DNA of 60,000 bases from Hydractinia symbiolongicarpus. Taxonomy: Eukaryota; Cnidaria; Hydrozoa; Anthoathecata; Hydractiniidae. The stretch lies in assembly GCF_029227915.1 (NCBI RefSeq), contig NC_079878.1, positions 6,078,001 to 6,138,000 on the forward strand. The letters are read 5' to 3'. Positions 36,037-47,581 of this stretch are shown one piece after another (position 1 is the stretch's first letter; each line of letters opens with the position of its first letter). The position numbers were made by a program, and so were the translations under genes. The notes under the pieces were generated by a model. The model was not told the DNA's origin and did no database searches. It was given only the letters and a program-made list of their open reading frames with translations.

Positions 36037-37908
36037 CTAGTCGATAAGGCCCGTGGAAAAATCCACTTAGGCAGGATAACAGAGAAAAACAACCGTCATT
36101 TAAATTTTGATGACGTCAGCAGAGACATGTCAGAACACAAAATGTTTTTTTTTAGAAATGTGTATGCCTGTTGCCTTCATCGTATAGATCTTGAAACGCT
36201 GAGCAAGAAAATGTATAAGATCATGTACTTTTGACAAACGGTTGCAGAGATATTAGGGTTTAAAGGTTTTTTAATGACGTCATCAACCCGTCCATTCCGA
36301 AACGGATTCGGGGACCCAGGTTTGGGAAAATTACCCAAATTGGTCCTAGGTGGTCCCTAGTTACCCACGCAGTGAAAAATCATTGACGTCACCACCTCGT
36401 TTCCAAGTTATTTGGCCTCAAAGTTTTAGGTGCACTTTAATGGCTTCATTAATTTAATATAGGATATTGACGTTAAAGTAGTGTTATTTTCGTCGCGTCG
36501 TACCGTCAGAAAATTTAACATATTAGACATGCAACATCAAAGGAAAATGAACACATCCACTTTGCCTGTCACAGAGACACGGAACTGGCGTATTATTATA
36601 TAGACTAGTCGATAAGGCCCGTGGAAAAATCCACTTAGGCAGGATAACAGAGAAAAACAACCGTCATTTAAATTTTGATGACGTCAGCAGAGACATGTCA
36701 GAACACAAAATGTTTTTTTTCAGAAATGTGTATGCCTGTTGCCTTCATCGTATAGATCTTGAAACGCTGAGCAAGAAAATGTATAGGATCATGTACTTTT
36801 GACAAACGGTTGCAGAGATATTGGGGTTTAAAGGTTTGTTAATGACGTCATCAACCCGTCCATTCCGAAACGGATATGGGGACCCAGGTTTGGGAAAATT
36901 ACCCAAATTGGTCCTAGGTGGTCCCTAGTTACCCACGCGGTGAAAAATCATTGACGTCACCACCTCGTTTCCAAGTTATTTGGCCTCGAAGTTTTAAGTG
37001 CACTGTAATGGCTTCATTAATTTAATATAGGATTTTGACGTTAAAGTAGTGTTATTTTCGTCGCGTCGTAACGTCAGAAAATTTAACATATTAGACATGC
37101 ATTTTTCGGCAACATCAAAGTAATATGAACATATCCACTTTGCCTGTTACAGACACACGGAACTGGCGTATTAATATATAGACTAGTCGATAAAGCCCGT
37201 GGAAAAATCCACTGAGGCAGGATAAAATTGAAAAATAAGCGTCATATGAATTTTGATGACGTCAGAAACCCATCTGCAAAAAAATTAGAACCTTGTTTTT
37301 ACGTTGCCTCTATGGTGCGGAGTTTAAAGCGCTGATTAAGAAAATGTATGTAATCACGTGCTTTTGATAAATGATTAATGAGATATAAAGGTTAAAAAAA
37401 TTTGCTGACGTCAGCACTGACCCGTCTAGACCCCCAATTTTTTTTTTAGAAATTTGCACTCCTGTTGCCTTCATCGTATAGATCTTGAAACGCTGATCAA
37501 GAAAATGTATAGGATTATGCACTTTTGACAAACGGTTGCAGAGATATTAGGGTTTGAAGGTTGTTTGATGACGTCATCAAACCGTCCATTCCGAAACAGA
37601 TTCGGGGACCCAGGTTTGGGAAAATTACCCAAATTGGTCCTAGTTGGTCCCTAGTTACCCACGCGGTGAAAAATCATTGACGTCACCACCTCGTTTCCAA
37701 GTTATTTGGCCTCAAAGTTTTAGGTGCACTGTAATGGCTTCATTAATTTAATATAGGATATTGACGTTAAAGTAGTGTTATTTTCGTCGCGTCGTAACGT
37801 CAGAAAATTTAACATATTAGACATGCATTTTTCGGCAACATCAAAGGAAAATGAAGACATCAACTTTGCCTGTTACAGACACACGGAACTGGCTTATTAA
37901 TATATAGA
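36037..37908 (-). mobile_element. Tandem array of three non-autonomous Helitron-like units
   Basis: Read on the minus strand, each unit begins TCTATATAATAATACGCC (or a close variant) and ends GTGGATTTTTCCACGGGCC, then TTATCGACTAG. That is a hairpin followed a few bases later by terminal CTAG. The next unit starts with TC immediately after. Units are 36037-36604, 36605-37182 and 37183-37908. The outer flanks are A before the first TC and T after the last CTAG, exactly the A^T target of Helitrons. 5' TC, 3' hairpin plus CTRR and lack of target duplication are the defining Helitron termini. Units are highly alike; the third carries an extra ~150 bp that is itself a diverged copy of internal sequence. 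No Rep/helicase gene is inside. Confidence 0.8.
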
Positions 37909-37909
37909 T

Positions 37910-38540
37910 TTATTTACTTAAGGATCGTTTGAATTGACTAATTGTTATGCTTTTATCTTTGTGCATAGTTTCTTACTATGCTGCGGTTTTACGACTTCTG
38001 TTTAACGATTAATGTATTTTTTAAAGAAAATCTTTGTACAAAGGGAGATTTTTGTCTTCATACAGATTCTTCAGAGGGTTGCAACCTCTATAATTATTAA
38101 CCATTCGTCATCAGACAAGTGTTGTCACAACAGTCAGCTGTTTTGTCATTTCATCATCAATCACAGTCAAGCCGCGTTCTATATCTCTTTGGTAGGTCTT
38201 GGATAACGGTGCCATTCTGTTTAAAACAGTGTAAATCAAAAATATGCCTTATCTTTGAACAAAGGCAGTTAAGGTTTCTGGTTTGTATCGGTAAGGGTTA
38301 CTTGATGATAATCCTAGTTCAGGCTTAGAGAGGACTGATTCAGACCCCTCTATTTAACTTTTCTCCGTAACTGTTTAGAAGCTTGTAGTTACACCTTGAT
38401 ATTTTGTTACTTTTCATAATTTTTGCTTAGCTAACATTTTCCAAAAAATTGTTTTAGGAAAATATGTATGTTTCTAATTCTAAGTATGTTTTGCTATATT
38501 TTTTGCCACATTAGTGTTACAAAACACAAAGTAATACAAG
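37910..38540. other. No gene seen
   Basis: Short overlapping plus frames without motifs, leading into the LINE fragment. Confidence 0.4.
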
Positions 38541-38561
38541 CGTTCAGTATCCAAATTACGT

Positions 38562-39026
38562 ATGTTGTCTTCTCTTCAAACTTATCTCGACGATTCATCA
38601 AAAAGAAAGATTTATAATGGAATGATTCTTCCTTGCATAATATACAACTGTACCGTAAACTTAAATTTAAGCCAAACGCAAAGAAATAAGCTTAAATCCA
38701 TTGATAATCTAGCTGAAACGGTCACTGGAACAAGCCAACCACCTGTTGAAAACGTATTGAAGAAACAATCAATTCTACTTGTGCGAAAATGTTTAGAAAG
38801 GAAAACGTGTGCAAACTTTATTGATTACTTCAAAGTACAGTCCCATGGTAGGGGGACAAGAAATGATGGTTATAAATTACAAATTCCATTCACAAAACTC
38901 AAATAAGCAAAATCTGGTTTCTTTTCAATGGGTGTTACACTATACAACGAGCTACCATTAAATATTCGTAAAATTGAAAATTTTAATTTGTTTAGGAAAA
39001 ATGTTTTGAAGTTTTTCAACCTTTGA
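38562..39026 (+). pseudogene. LINE reverse transcriptase 3' fragment
   Basis: The frame reads LQTYLDDSSKRKIYNGMILP, followed by CIIYNCTVNLN and NKLKSIDNLAETVTG. After an in-frame TAA at 38904 it continues FFSMGVTLYNELPLNIRKIE to KVLKFF-like NVLKFFNL and a stop at 39024. This is the C-terminal part of non-LTR (CR1/Jockey-like) RTs: a 'Y..mvlP.l.Y' helix and the terminal 'G...yN.lP..i' motif. 5' truncation and the internal stop make it dead. Its downstream UTR ends in the ATA-rich tail at 39366. Confidence 0.75.
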
Positions 39027-39364
39027 TTTGATTATATCCGATAGTCCCATACTCCATTTGATAATACAGAGTGTTCTGTTTGATTTAACGTGCTTATTTT
39101 TCCTGCGGAGACTTTACTTCAGTTGTGATATTTTATTTGTAGCCTGTTAGTTTCATAAACAGACATTTGTTGTTTATTCTATCATCTCACACACAATCTG
39201 GCAGTTTTAGCTAATTTCAAGACTTTTTAACTAGTTTTATTTTTATTGCTTATATAATATATATTTTTACCGTACTATATTTTGATTTTGATTTTTAAAG
39301 ACAGGACGTTTGTTAAAAGCAATACTATATATATTGAAAATCTATATCCTGTATAAAAATTGTT

Positions 39365-39365
<1 letters not shown>

Positions 39366-39417
<52 letters not shown>
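39366..39417. repeat. (ATA)n microsatellite, probable LINE tail
   Basis: About 17 ATA units directly follow the LINE 3' UTR-like sequence ending CCTGTATAAAAATTGTTTAT. CR1-like LINEs often end in such simple repeats. Confidence 0.85.
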
Positions 39418-39433
39418 GAATATGCTTTTTCAT

Positions 39434-39593
39434 TTTCGGATAGATTTGCATCACTTTTCGGATAGATTTGCATCGTTCGGATAGACTTGCATCGGTACCG
39501 GATAGATTTGCATCGCTATCGGATAGATTTGCATCGCTATCGGATAGATTTGCATCGCTATCGGATAGATTTGCATCATTTCCGGCTCCCGTA
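39434..39593. repeat. 21-bp minisatellite, about seven copies
   Basis: Units of CGGATAGATTTGCATCGCTAT repeat head to tail, with a few variants. As a frame this reads SDRFASL repeats and continues open (FPAPVEFFTFLKWHLEADDE) to a donor-like GGTAAGTA near 39679, so an exon cannot be ruled out. I favour a repeat. Confidence 0.85.
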
Positions 39594-39699
39594 GAGTTTT
39601 TTACATTTCTAAAATGGCACCTTGAGGCGGACGACGAGCAAGAGCAGCTATATAAACTGCTACTGCTTATTTATTTTGGTAAGTAGTACACGAAGGTCA

Positions 39700-41290
39700 T
39701 AGCTGATGTATACTTTTATATTATTTAGCTAAGTCATACATATATTTGTTTCTGTTCACTGTCAAGTCTTTTCACCTAGCTAGCTAGAGCTAGCTTATAT
39801 ATATTCTTTTAATCTTATGGCTACCCACAAGTTTCTTTATCTCGTTGGTAAATGGAAGCAATTTATATTTATGTTATGTTATCCAGCTAGCTGAGCTGTG
39901 CCTCTGGCTTTCAGTTCTAGCTTCTGGATGAGTTTAGCTAGAAATTGGAAGTGGGTAGGCTAAATGCTTTGAGAAATATATAGCTAGCTAGCAATATGGC
40001 TAAAAAATGATACTCCAGTACTAACTAGAGCTAGCTATAGAGTTATTCTGTGACAATATAATGATGACTGAAACATTGTTGTCTGTGTATAGATTAAAAT
40101 GCATACATTTTGTTGAGCATACAATTTTTCATAAAATGTGCTTAATCAGTGTATAGACTTATTCTTTCATGTTACCAGTAGAAACCATCATAAGTGGGCC
40201 ATGTGTACACAAGTTACAGTACTGCTTAAATGTATCTTTACATGTACACAAATTTTACAACCTTGCATAACAACCTCAAATCTACATATAGAACCTTCAC
40301 ATATCTTTTTTTTACACATCAACTTAAGGATACTGTAAGGGTAGCTAGCTATAAATATAATTTTTTTACAAAAAAATGTGTGAATCTCACTTTGAACATT
40401 CTATCACGGTGTGGATATTATTATCTAAACAAGCTAAATTATTCAGCATATATACTTTTTAAACTTTTTTCAAGATGGGTAGATTTAATATCGCAAAAAA
40501 ACCTTTTTCTTGATCAGTTTTGTTCTAGCGTGTTCTAGAGTCATATTTTTTTATTCTGTTTAATTTTAATTTTTTTTGAAAGTTTGTTTGTTTTTTTATA
40601 CCAACTGACATTCAGCACAACAGATTTTTCTTTTAACAGGGTATAAATACTTAATGAGTTGTAGGTAGTTCGCTTAACACCTTCTGCACATCTTTTAACA
40701 GGCTATTGTTGCAAAGGTTGCGCAAGGAATTTTATATGTTTGACTTAGAATGTCAAAAACTCCCCTCCATGGTGGAGAAAATCAACAAAACTTTGCACAT
40801 GAGCTCATCGATACCTGCTGCAAATGACTTTGTCACATTTTATGTATATTTTGATTATTTAAAGAAAAATTGAGGTTAAAACACAAAAGAGCGAGCAAAA
40901 ATTTATTTTTTCGCATATTTTTAAATAAAAAACGAACAACACGCTTTTTCGAAAAAGTGTGACAAAGTGTTGTTGCTATGGTAATGCTATAGTGATTGAT
41001 AAATATGACGCAGAGAAAAAATAAGCAGAGGGAAGTTTCGGACGTTTTAGTGAAAAACAAAGATGTGAATTTGTTTTTCAACCTTCAGAAGACACAAGAT
41101 ATTTAGTATTACGATTCATAATTAAAGCATTTACTTTTGTAAATGGAAGACTTCTTATTTTTGTGATTCATATTTTTCTCCAAAATATTGTGACGTTTAT
41201 ATATTTACCATGAAACACTTTACCTCAGCCTGTTATAATCTTATTATTATTTTGGATTATTCCAATTATTTACATGATATACTGAGTCGA
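39700..41290. other. No gene seen
   Basis: Contains several GCTAGCTAGC-type words around 39780-40040 and short motif-free frames. Confidence 0.4.
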
Positions 41291-42300
41291 TTGTGATGTT
41301 ATTATTATTTTAGATTAATAGGATAGAATTGCATCGCTCAGTATTTGTTCTTATAGATGTGTGATACGAAATACTGAGAGAGTTGTGATCTTATTAATAT
41401 TTTGGATTGATAGGATAGAATTGCATCACTCAGTGTTTGTTCTTATATAGATGTGTGACACAAAATACTGAGTGAGTTGTGATCTTTTAAATATATTGGA
41501 TTGATAGGATAGAATTGCATCACTCAGTATTTGTGTGCGACACAAAATACTGAGTGAGTTGTGATCTTATTAATATTTTGGATTGATAGGATAGAATTGC
41601 ATCACTCAGTGTTTGTTCTTATATAGATGTGTGACACAAAATACTGAGTGAGTTGTGATCTTTTCAATATATTGGATTGATAGGATAGAATTGCTTGTTC
41701 TTATATAGATATGTGACACAAAATACTGAGTGAGTTGTGATCTTTTCAATATATTGGATTGATAGGATAGAATTGCATCACTCAGTGTTTGTTCTTATAG
41801 ATGTGTGACACAAAATACTGAATGAGTTGTGATCTTATTAATATTTTGGATTGATAGGATAGAATTGCGTCTCTCAGTATTTGTTCTTATATAGATGTGT
41901 GACACAAAACACTGAGTGAGTTGTGATCTTATTAATATTTTGGATTGATAGGATAGAATTGCATCTCTCAGTATTTATTCTTATAGATGTTTGACACAAA
42001 ATACTGAGTGAGTTGTGATCTTATTAATATTTTGGATTGATAGGATAGAATTGCATCTCTCAGTATTTATTCTTATAGATGTTTGACACAAAATACTGAG
42101 TGAGTTGTGATCTTATTAATATTTTGGATTGATAGGATATAATTGCATCTCTCAGTATTTGTTCTTATATAGATGTGTGACAAAAATACTGAGTGACTTG
42201 TGATCTTATTAATATTTTGGATTGATAGGATAGAATTGCATCTCTCAGTATTTGTTCTTATAGATGTTCTTATAGATTATAGATGTTGTGATCTTATTAT
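41290..42300. repeat. Satellite array with hairpin-forming monomers
   Basis: About ten to eleven monomers of ~75-110 bp. Each has GATAGGATAGAATTGCATC, then CACTCAGTATTTGTTCTTAT, a short middle, then CACAAAATACTGAGTGAGTT and GTGATCTTATTAATATTTTG. CACTCAGTATTTTGT and ACAAAATACTGAGTG are inverse, so every monomer can form a stem of about 14 bp. GGATAGAATTGCATC resembles the 21-bp minisatellite core at 39.4 kb. Confidence 0.9.
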
Positions 42301-42309
42301 CTATTTGTG

Positions 42310-43190
42310 TATTTTAATCATGGTATTGTTTTATCTGCATTTTTTCATAGGACTGTTATCCTGATTTATATATTTCGTTGAACACATGACAATTCGGCTA
42401 ATGGCTTATCATTGTAGTAAAGTGTGACGTAGACAGGCGTAGGTATTCTCTATTTCTTTTCATATTTTTTTAATGGATAATTTGTGAATAGCCAAAGTCC
42501 CCCATGCGCTTATACAGGGTGACCTCCACTCCTAGAAACTTCTGGAAATGGAATGTTGTCCTTGAAAAACTACTGAAGTGTTTAAAAAAAAGAAAAAAAT
42601 CCTGAAAATTATGTTTTCAGTGTACTTTTTCGTTTGGGTTCGATTTTTTTTTAAATCACAGGTGATAGGAACCATTACGGATTTTTGCTTATTGAAATTT
42701 CTGTTTTTATCAAACGAAATTTTTCTGGTGAAAGGACAGAGAACTTCTGGAAGCTCCTTTAATTTATTTTTTTGGAAATAATTGGCCACTCTGGAATAAC
42801 TTAAATACGAGAAGATCAAATAGAATGTAAATTGTTGAATGTAGGTTTAGAACTTTTACGTTTATTATCCATATTTTGCTGGTCTGCTAATGCATTTTTT
42901 TTAATTTTTTAGTGGACCCTCCAAATGCTTTAACCGTTCATTTGAAAATTGGTAGAACCGTTGGAAATTGTTAAAATATGTCGCCATTGTTATGTCAGCG
43001 TGCAACAAGATTTATTATACTTGGAAAAATGGTGTCTAATACTATGACATTGAAAACTGTTTTCAATAAACGAAGAAAGTTTCCAAATTGTTACATATTT
43101 TTTCCATAAAAACCTTCTTGCTTGTCAACTACCATGTCAGACCAACAATGAGTACGAACACTCATTTACAATCTTGTTTTTATGTAGCTA
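42310..43190. other. No gene seen
   Basis: AT-rich DNA with short frames on both strands (42532-42819) that mirror each other and lack motifs. Confidence 0.4.
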
Positions 43191-43202
43191 CTTGTTTTAT
43201 AG

Positions 43203-43370
43203 GACGACAGCTTTATGTAAATTGACAGGTAGGCCTAATTGCAACGCACGACATGGTCTACAGACGGTATCCTACATTGGAGCAATTTTGTGGGATGTGC
43301 TTCCGATATTAAGGAAGCTAAAAGTCTGAAGTCATTTTCTTCACAGCCTAAAGTTTTTTATTTTTATTAG
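43203..43370 (+). pseudogene. Second LINE reverse transcriptase 3' fragment
   Basis: The plus frame reads GRPNCNARHGLQTVSYIGAI, then LWDVLPILRKLKSLKSFSSQ and stops shortly after. 'RhGLqtfsYxGaxLWnxLP...kslksFk' is the conserved end of LINE RT proteins. Different in sequence from the copy at 38.6 kb, so another family or a diverged copy. Confidence 0.65.
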
Positions 43371-43379
43371 ATTTATTTA

Positions 43380-44990
43380 TTTTTATATCGTCAATTTAGC
43401 CAAGTGTAGTCGTACTCTTCTATCAAATCCTATACAGGACTTCATACGAGAGGTGACATTTCCATTTGTATATATCCTTTTAATTGACGTTAAATAAATT
43501 TATGTCTGTTAACTCTGTTATACCTGGGATCCTGTGACCCAACTCGGTTGGCACAGTTTGCAAGCGTAACTCCAGATCGTGAAAACGTCAAATGTATTGT
43601 ATCCTCAATGTATTCGTTTAGGTAGTTATATAGAAAAAAATAGACGAGGATATTAATGGTTATTCCTTTCTAGGCAAAATATGAGGCTTAACGTTAAACC
43701 AAATAGCTGAATAACACGGCGCGTTTTCGACTTTTAATGTTTCTCAAGCGTCGCGTGTGTGGATTGAGCAAAACGGATTTTTTTAAGGCTGAATCATCTT
43801 CCAGGGAACTGATGCGAAATTTCTAGGACGAGTATAAGGGCGAAATTCAAGGGAAACCATCGATTTGAAAATCGGTTCTGCTTAAAAACTAGGTGGTACA
43901 CTCGCCTGCAATTGTAAAGTATAAGTGTTTTCATCTTAAGATTTCCTGTTTTACGGGATTTCCTAACTTAAATGGCAAAAAATTTTGACTTTTAGTTTGA
44001 CAAAGGGTGTACGCCAGCAATATTTGAAGGTGTCATGGCATAATTAGCGTAATATATTAACAGCCTTGATTCCATGCTATTAGCCTTTTCGGAATTAGCG
44101 CAGCTATACTTAATCTTTTTATTAAGTTGGACTTTGCCTAACTTACCGTTCTTGGTAGTGAAGCATAATAGAAGATCCAAAAAGGAGTTTTAAAAGATTT
44201 ATTGCTTAACTGGGCAGATTTTCGTCTCCATTTTGCACCAGTATTAAATTCTAGACCTAGTATCCTGTTATAATTCACGAATTTCCGAAACACCATGGAT
44301 ATGGCATATTTGGAACTTATATAATTTTGCTATAAAACAAGACTTGACAGGTTTAAATAAGATGCTGATGTATAAGAATAAAAAAAACATCCCAAGGTAA
44401 ACATCTCTAAAAAGAGTCTCTACATTTAGCACTTTTTGTAGGCTTTGCTACCGAGAACGGTGGGTCTTTGTCTGCCTTGCTCCACTTGCGGGAAAATTAA
44501 ATAAGGCTGTGCTAATTCTGAAAAGGCGTATTTCAGTTGAATGGAACCCGTAGCGGAGTATAGTAACAACCTCGTTATCATGCTATTTCAGTAGATGTTA
44601 TATAATAACATAATAAATAATAAATAATGGTAGCATAATATCGTAATGACGTCGATTCCAGGCTATTTCGGTGAGACATTTTAGAATCTATTAAATGCTA
44701 AAGTAACGTATTATCGCGACGATATCGATTAAGGACTATTCCAGTAGACGCATAGTATTAAATTCTTTCAGTAAAGTCTTAATGATTGAATTCTATCCTC
44801 GCAGTAATACGCAACTACTTTCAGAAGACATCAACGGATAATTCAAATGAGTTTTTTTCCGCGGTCATAAAAAGACGTTTACGTTCACTCAACTTAGGAC
44901 TCAAACGAACGGCTTGTTTTGGTTATCGTATACAATACGCCCAGAGTTCTTCTGAACTTCGATGTGTAATGAACCTCCTATGTTGGATTT
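43380..44990. other. No gene seen
   Basis: No exon supported. Around 44130-44160 and 44430-44460 related strings (CTTGGTAGTGAAGCA and CTACCGAGAACGGT) occur in opposite sense, hinting at another decayed inverted element of about 350 bp. Confidence 0.35.
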
Positions 44991-45009
44991 TCCACAGGCT
45001 AATGATTAG

Positions 45010-45717
45010 TCTCCTTACTAAAACCCGTACTCTGTCTGTCTGTCCGTCTGTTCGTGAGTCGAAAGTCATGTCTGAGGCGATATATAGAGGATGGGCGAAC
45101 CCGTGGATTGATCCACGGTTTACCGAATAAGTCTCTTTAAAAATAGCAATCGTCTGTCTGTCTGTGTGTCCGCAAAAGCCGTGTCCCATAACGGAAACAC
45201 GAAATTTTTAAAATGCGCATCAATATCAATACCAAATGCGATATATTTCTGTCCACTTTGCTACAACGGGTTAATTTAAAGGACGGGCGACCCCGTGGAT
45301 TTTTTCACGGGCTAACGACTAGTCTCTTTAATAATAGCCGCATTTTGTCCGTGTGTCCGCGAGATCCGCGTCCTGTAACGGAAACACGAAATTTTTAAAA
45401 TGTGTACCAATACCAAATGCGATATATTTTTGTCCACTTTTTTGCGACGGGTAAATTTAAAGGACGGGCGACCCCGTGGATTTTTCCACGGGCAACGACT
45501 AGTCTATTTAATAATAGCCTTATTCTGTTTGTTCAAAATGGCTATGTGCAGCTTCATTCCTAGTCCCCAGCAGAGTTGATTTTTCACGGAAGGGAGAACT
45601 TTTACTTCGTATCCCTTACTTCGTGGTAACAAACAAACAAGGCGGCAAGAAACACCGATTTGGGAAAAATGTACGATCGGCCAATTGTCGTGGATTGTTG
45701 CATGGGCTAAACACTAA
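45010..45717 (+). mobile_element. Tandem array of four short Helitron-like units
   Basis: Junctions of the form 3' end directly followed by TC occur at 45009/45010, 45131/45132, 45322/45323, 45502/45503 and 45717/45718. Units are thus 122, 191, 180 and 215 bp. Each begins TCTCTTTAATAATAGCC or similar, has CTGTCTGTCTGTC-type sequence, and ends with a CCCGTGGATTTTTCCACGGG hairpin, a few bases, and CTAG, CTAA, TAAG or TTAG. A further unit ends at 45009 and another starts at 45718. Same terminal family as the minus-strand array at 36-38 kb but different bodies. Confidence 0.75.
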
Positions 45718-45739
45718 TCTCTATATTAGTATTCCGTGG

Positions 45740-46855
45740 TCTGTCTCTTAAAAATGGCAGTTTGATTTCTGACCCGCAAAGTAATTTGATTAGTTCATGC
45801 TAAAAGGCGAGACCTTAAAAAAATACCTATCGAGAGTTCGAGTTTTTGAAGACATGTGACTTTGGAAGCTTTTTATTTTTTTTGTTATTTTCTGTGGAAA
45901 AATCCGGTACAAAGCTTTGTTTAAGTTTTTCAACCGAAGACATTCCCTTCTTTTTCAATAAAGTAGTCAATTTATATTTATTACTTTCTTCCACGTCCTT
46001 GTTTTTTAATCCCTAGCTTGTTTAATCTCCATTTTGCAGGCGCCATCTTGCACAGCATTAAACACAAGAGTTGGTTGTTTTGTTTTAGTTTTGGTTGCTT
46101 TGACAATGTTTTCAAAATTGAACGATTTGGAAACATTTGAATGTTCGAATTCTAGTTAAAAAGACTTATAGAGAGAAATTCCTCCGATAGACTGACAAAT
46201 TTGTTCTACCAACCGAGATGTTCGAATTTTCGAGTACTCGAATTATACTGATTTCTTTTCGTAGGTTTAAGGGAACGACACATTTGTTCGACCTAACGAG
46301 ATGTTCGAAGTTTTTAAGTATTCGAGTTATCGATAGTCAACTGTATTTCTATTACTTCCACATCCACTTGTCACTACAATCGTTACATCACTTGTTAGCA
46401 CCCAATAAGTGTGGCTTTTGTTAGCAATTCAATAGGAAGCAAGTTACAGCAGCTGTTCTATTGAAGACATGTTTGTGCAGTGACACAGCATGGGTCTTTT
46501 TTTAATTCTTAAATTGATTGGAAAGTGTAGATGATTATATTTTTGAGAGAATAGTTATATATTATTGCGTTCTAATTTGCGAATACCTGGAGTTAAAGAA
46601 CACGATATTGAAAGTAAATTTGATTTAACACTGTTTTAAACTTTATTGGAAAATTAGACTGTTCCGCGTTTAAATTCGAAAACAAGAAAAGACGTTGCTA
46701 TCGCAGTAAGGTACTATCTTCGTATTATATACATCTTTATAAAATTATTTTTAATATTTTTATCAATCTATTACAAGTTATATCATTGCCTATTCAGGCC
46801 AAGGGAACATTAGAACGGTTAACTCAATGCCCTGAAACCTCTGATAGCTGGGTTT
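45740..46855. other. No gene seen
   Basis: Short frames only. Several ATGTTCGAATTT/TTCGAGTAC words (46140-46340) suggest a decayed local repeat. Confidence 0.35.
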
Positions 46856-46861
46856 TTCTTA

Positions 46862-47472
46862 TCTCTTATACTAGTACGGAGCTTCTGTCTGTCTGTCTGT
46901 GACTTTTACAAAGGCGATATTTTTTAATTTGGAATAAAAGGACGAAACGATGTTTTTAGAAAAGCAGGAAGCAGGTGGTACGGCAAGCATATGGTATAAC
47001 ACGCCCGTTATTAATAGCACTATCTCAAAATGATTCTAATTTTTTGATATATCAGTGTTTTCATTCATGGTACTGTGTAAATACTTCAGAACCATTACAC
47101 ATTTTGCTAATAACACCCATTTACGCCACAGGACCTTAATACTACCCCTAGTTACGCCCCACAATTTTTTCGAATTTTCCCCCGTTTTTGCTGTTTTTAA
47201 AGTATTTAATATTTTCCATTTTGTGCGTTCTTGTAAAAATTCATTTAGAATGAAAAAATTAGTGCTATGGGAGATTTGCGTTTATAACACAAAATAAGCA
47301 AAGACAAAACCTATATCATGAATTTTTCGTCCAAAATTGAGTGTACGTTTTTGAGGGACTGGTAGACGTTCCTTACTGAATTCAGTCTAGATTTTCTTAC
47401 AATTTTTTCTTGACTAAAGAATCAGTATATCTATCACGCAAGTTTTGCGTGATAGATATACTGATACATTAG
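46862..47472 (+). mobile_element. Possible non-autonomous Helitron
   Basis: After an A at 46861 the sequence TCTCTTATACTAGTACGGAG, followed by CTGTCTGTCTGTC, matches the 5' ends of the 45-kb units. A 3' end candidate is the perfect hairpin at 47421-47465 followed by ACATTAG and T at 47473. The spacing from hairpin to TTAG (3 bases) is shorter than in the other units (about 7), so the right boundary is uncertain. Confidence 0.45.
47421..47465. repeat. Perfect 21-bp stem hairpin, 3-nt loop
   Basis: ATCAGTATATCTATCACGCAA, GTT, then the exact complement. It lies about 120 bp upstream of the first coding exon of the SET-recombinase gene. Confidence 0.95.
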
Positions 47473-47581
47473 TATTAAACACTTAATAAAATATTTACGC
47501 CAACTTTGAAAAACCTCGCTCATTTGTCGATTTTTTATGTATTCTTTTTAGGCTTGCAACTAGTTCAGCAAATACAAAATT

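Noticed and set aside
36037-37908. Tandem LTR or segmental duplication
   Set aside because: Ends are TC and CTAG with a terminal hairpin, the outer target is A-T, and there is no target duplication. Helitron termini explain this better.
44786-45189. 114-codon plus frame and 88-codon minus frame
   Set aside because: Most of their length is Helitron unit sequence (GTCTGTCTGTC and the hairpin), and both run across unit junctions.
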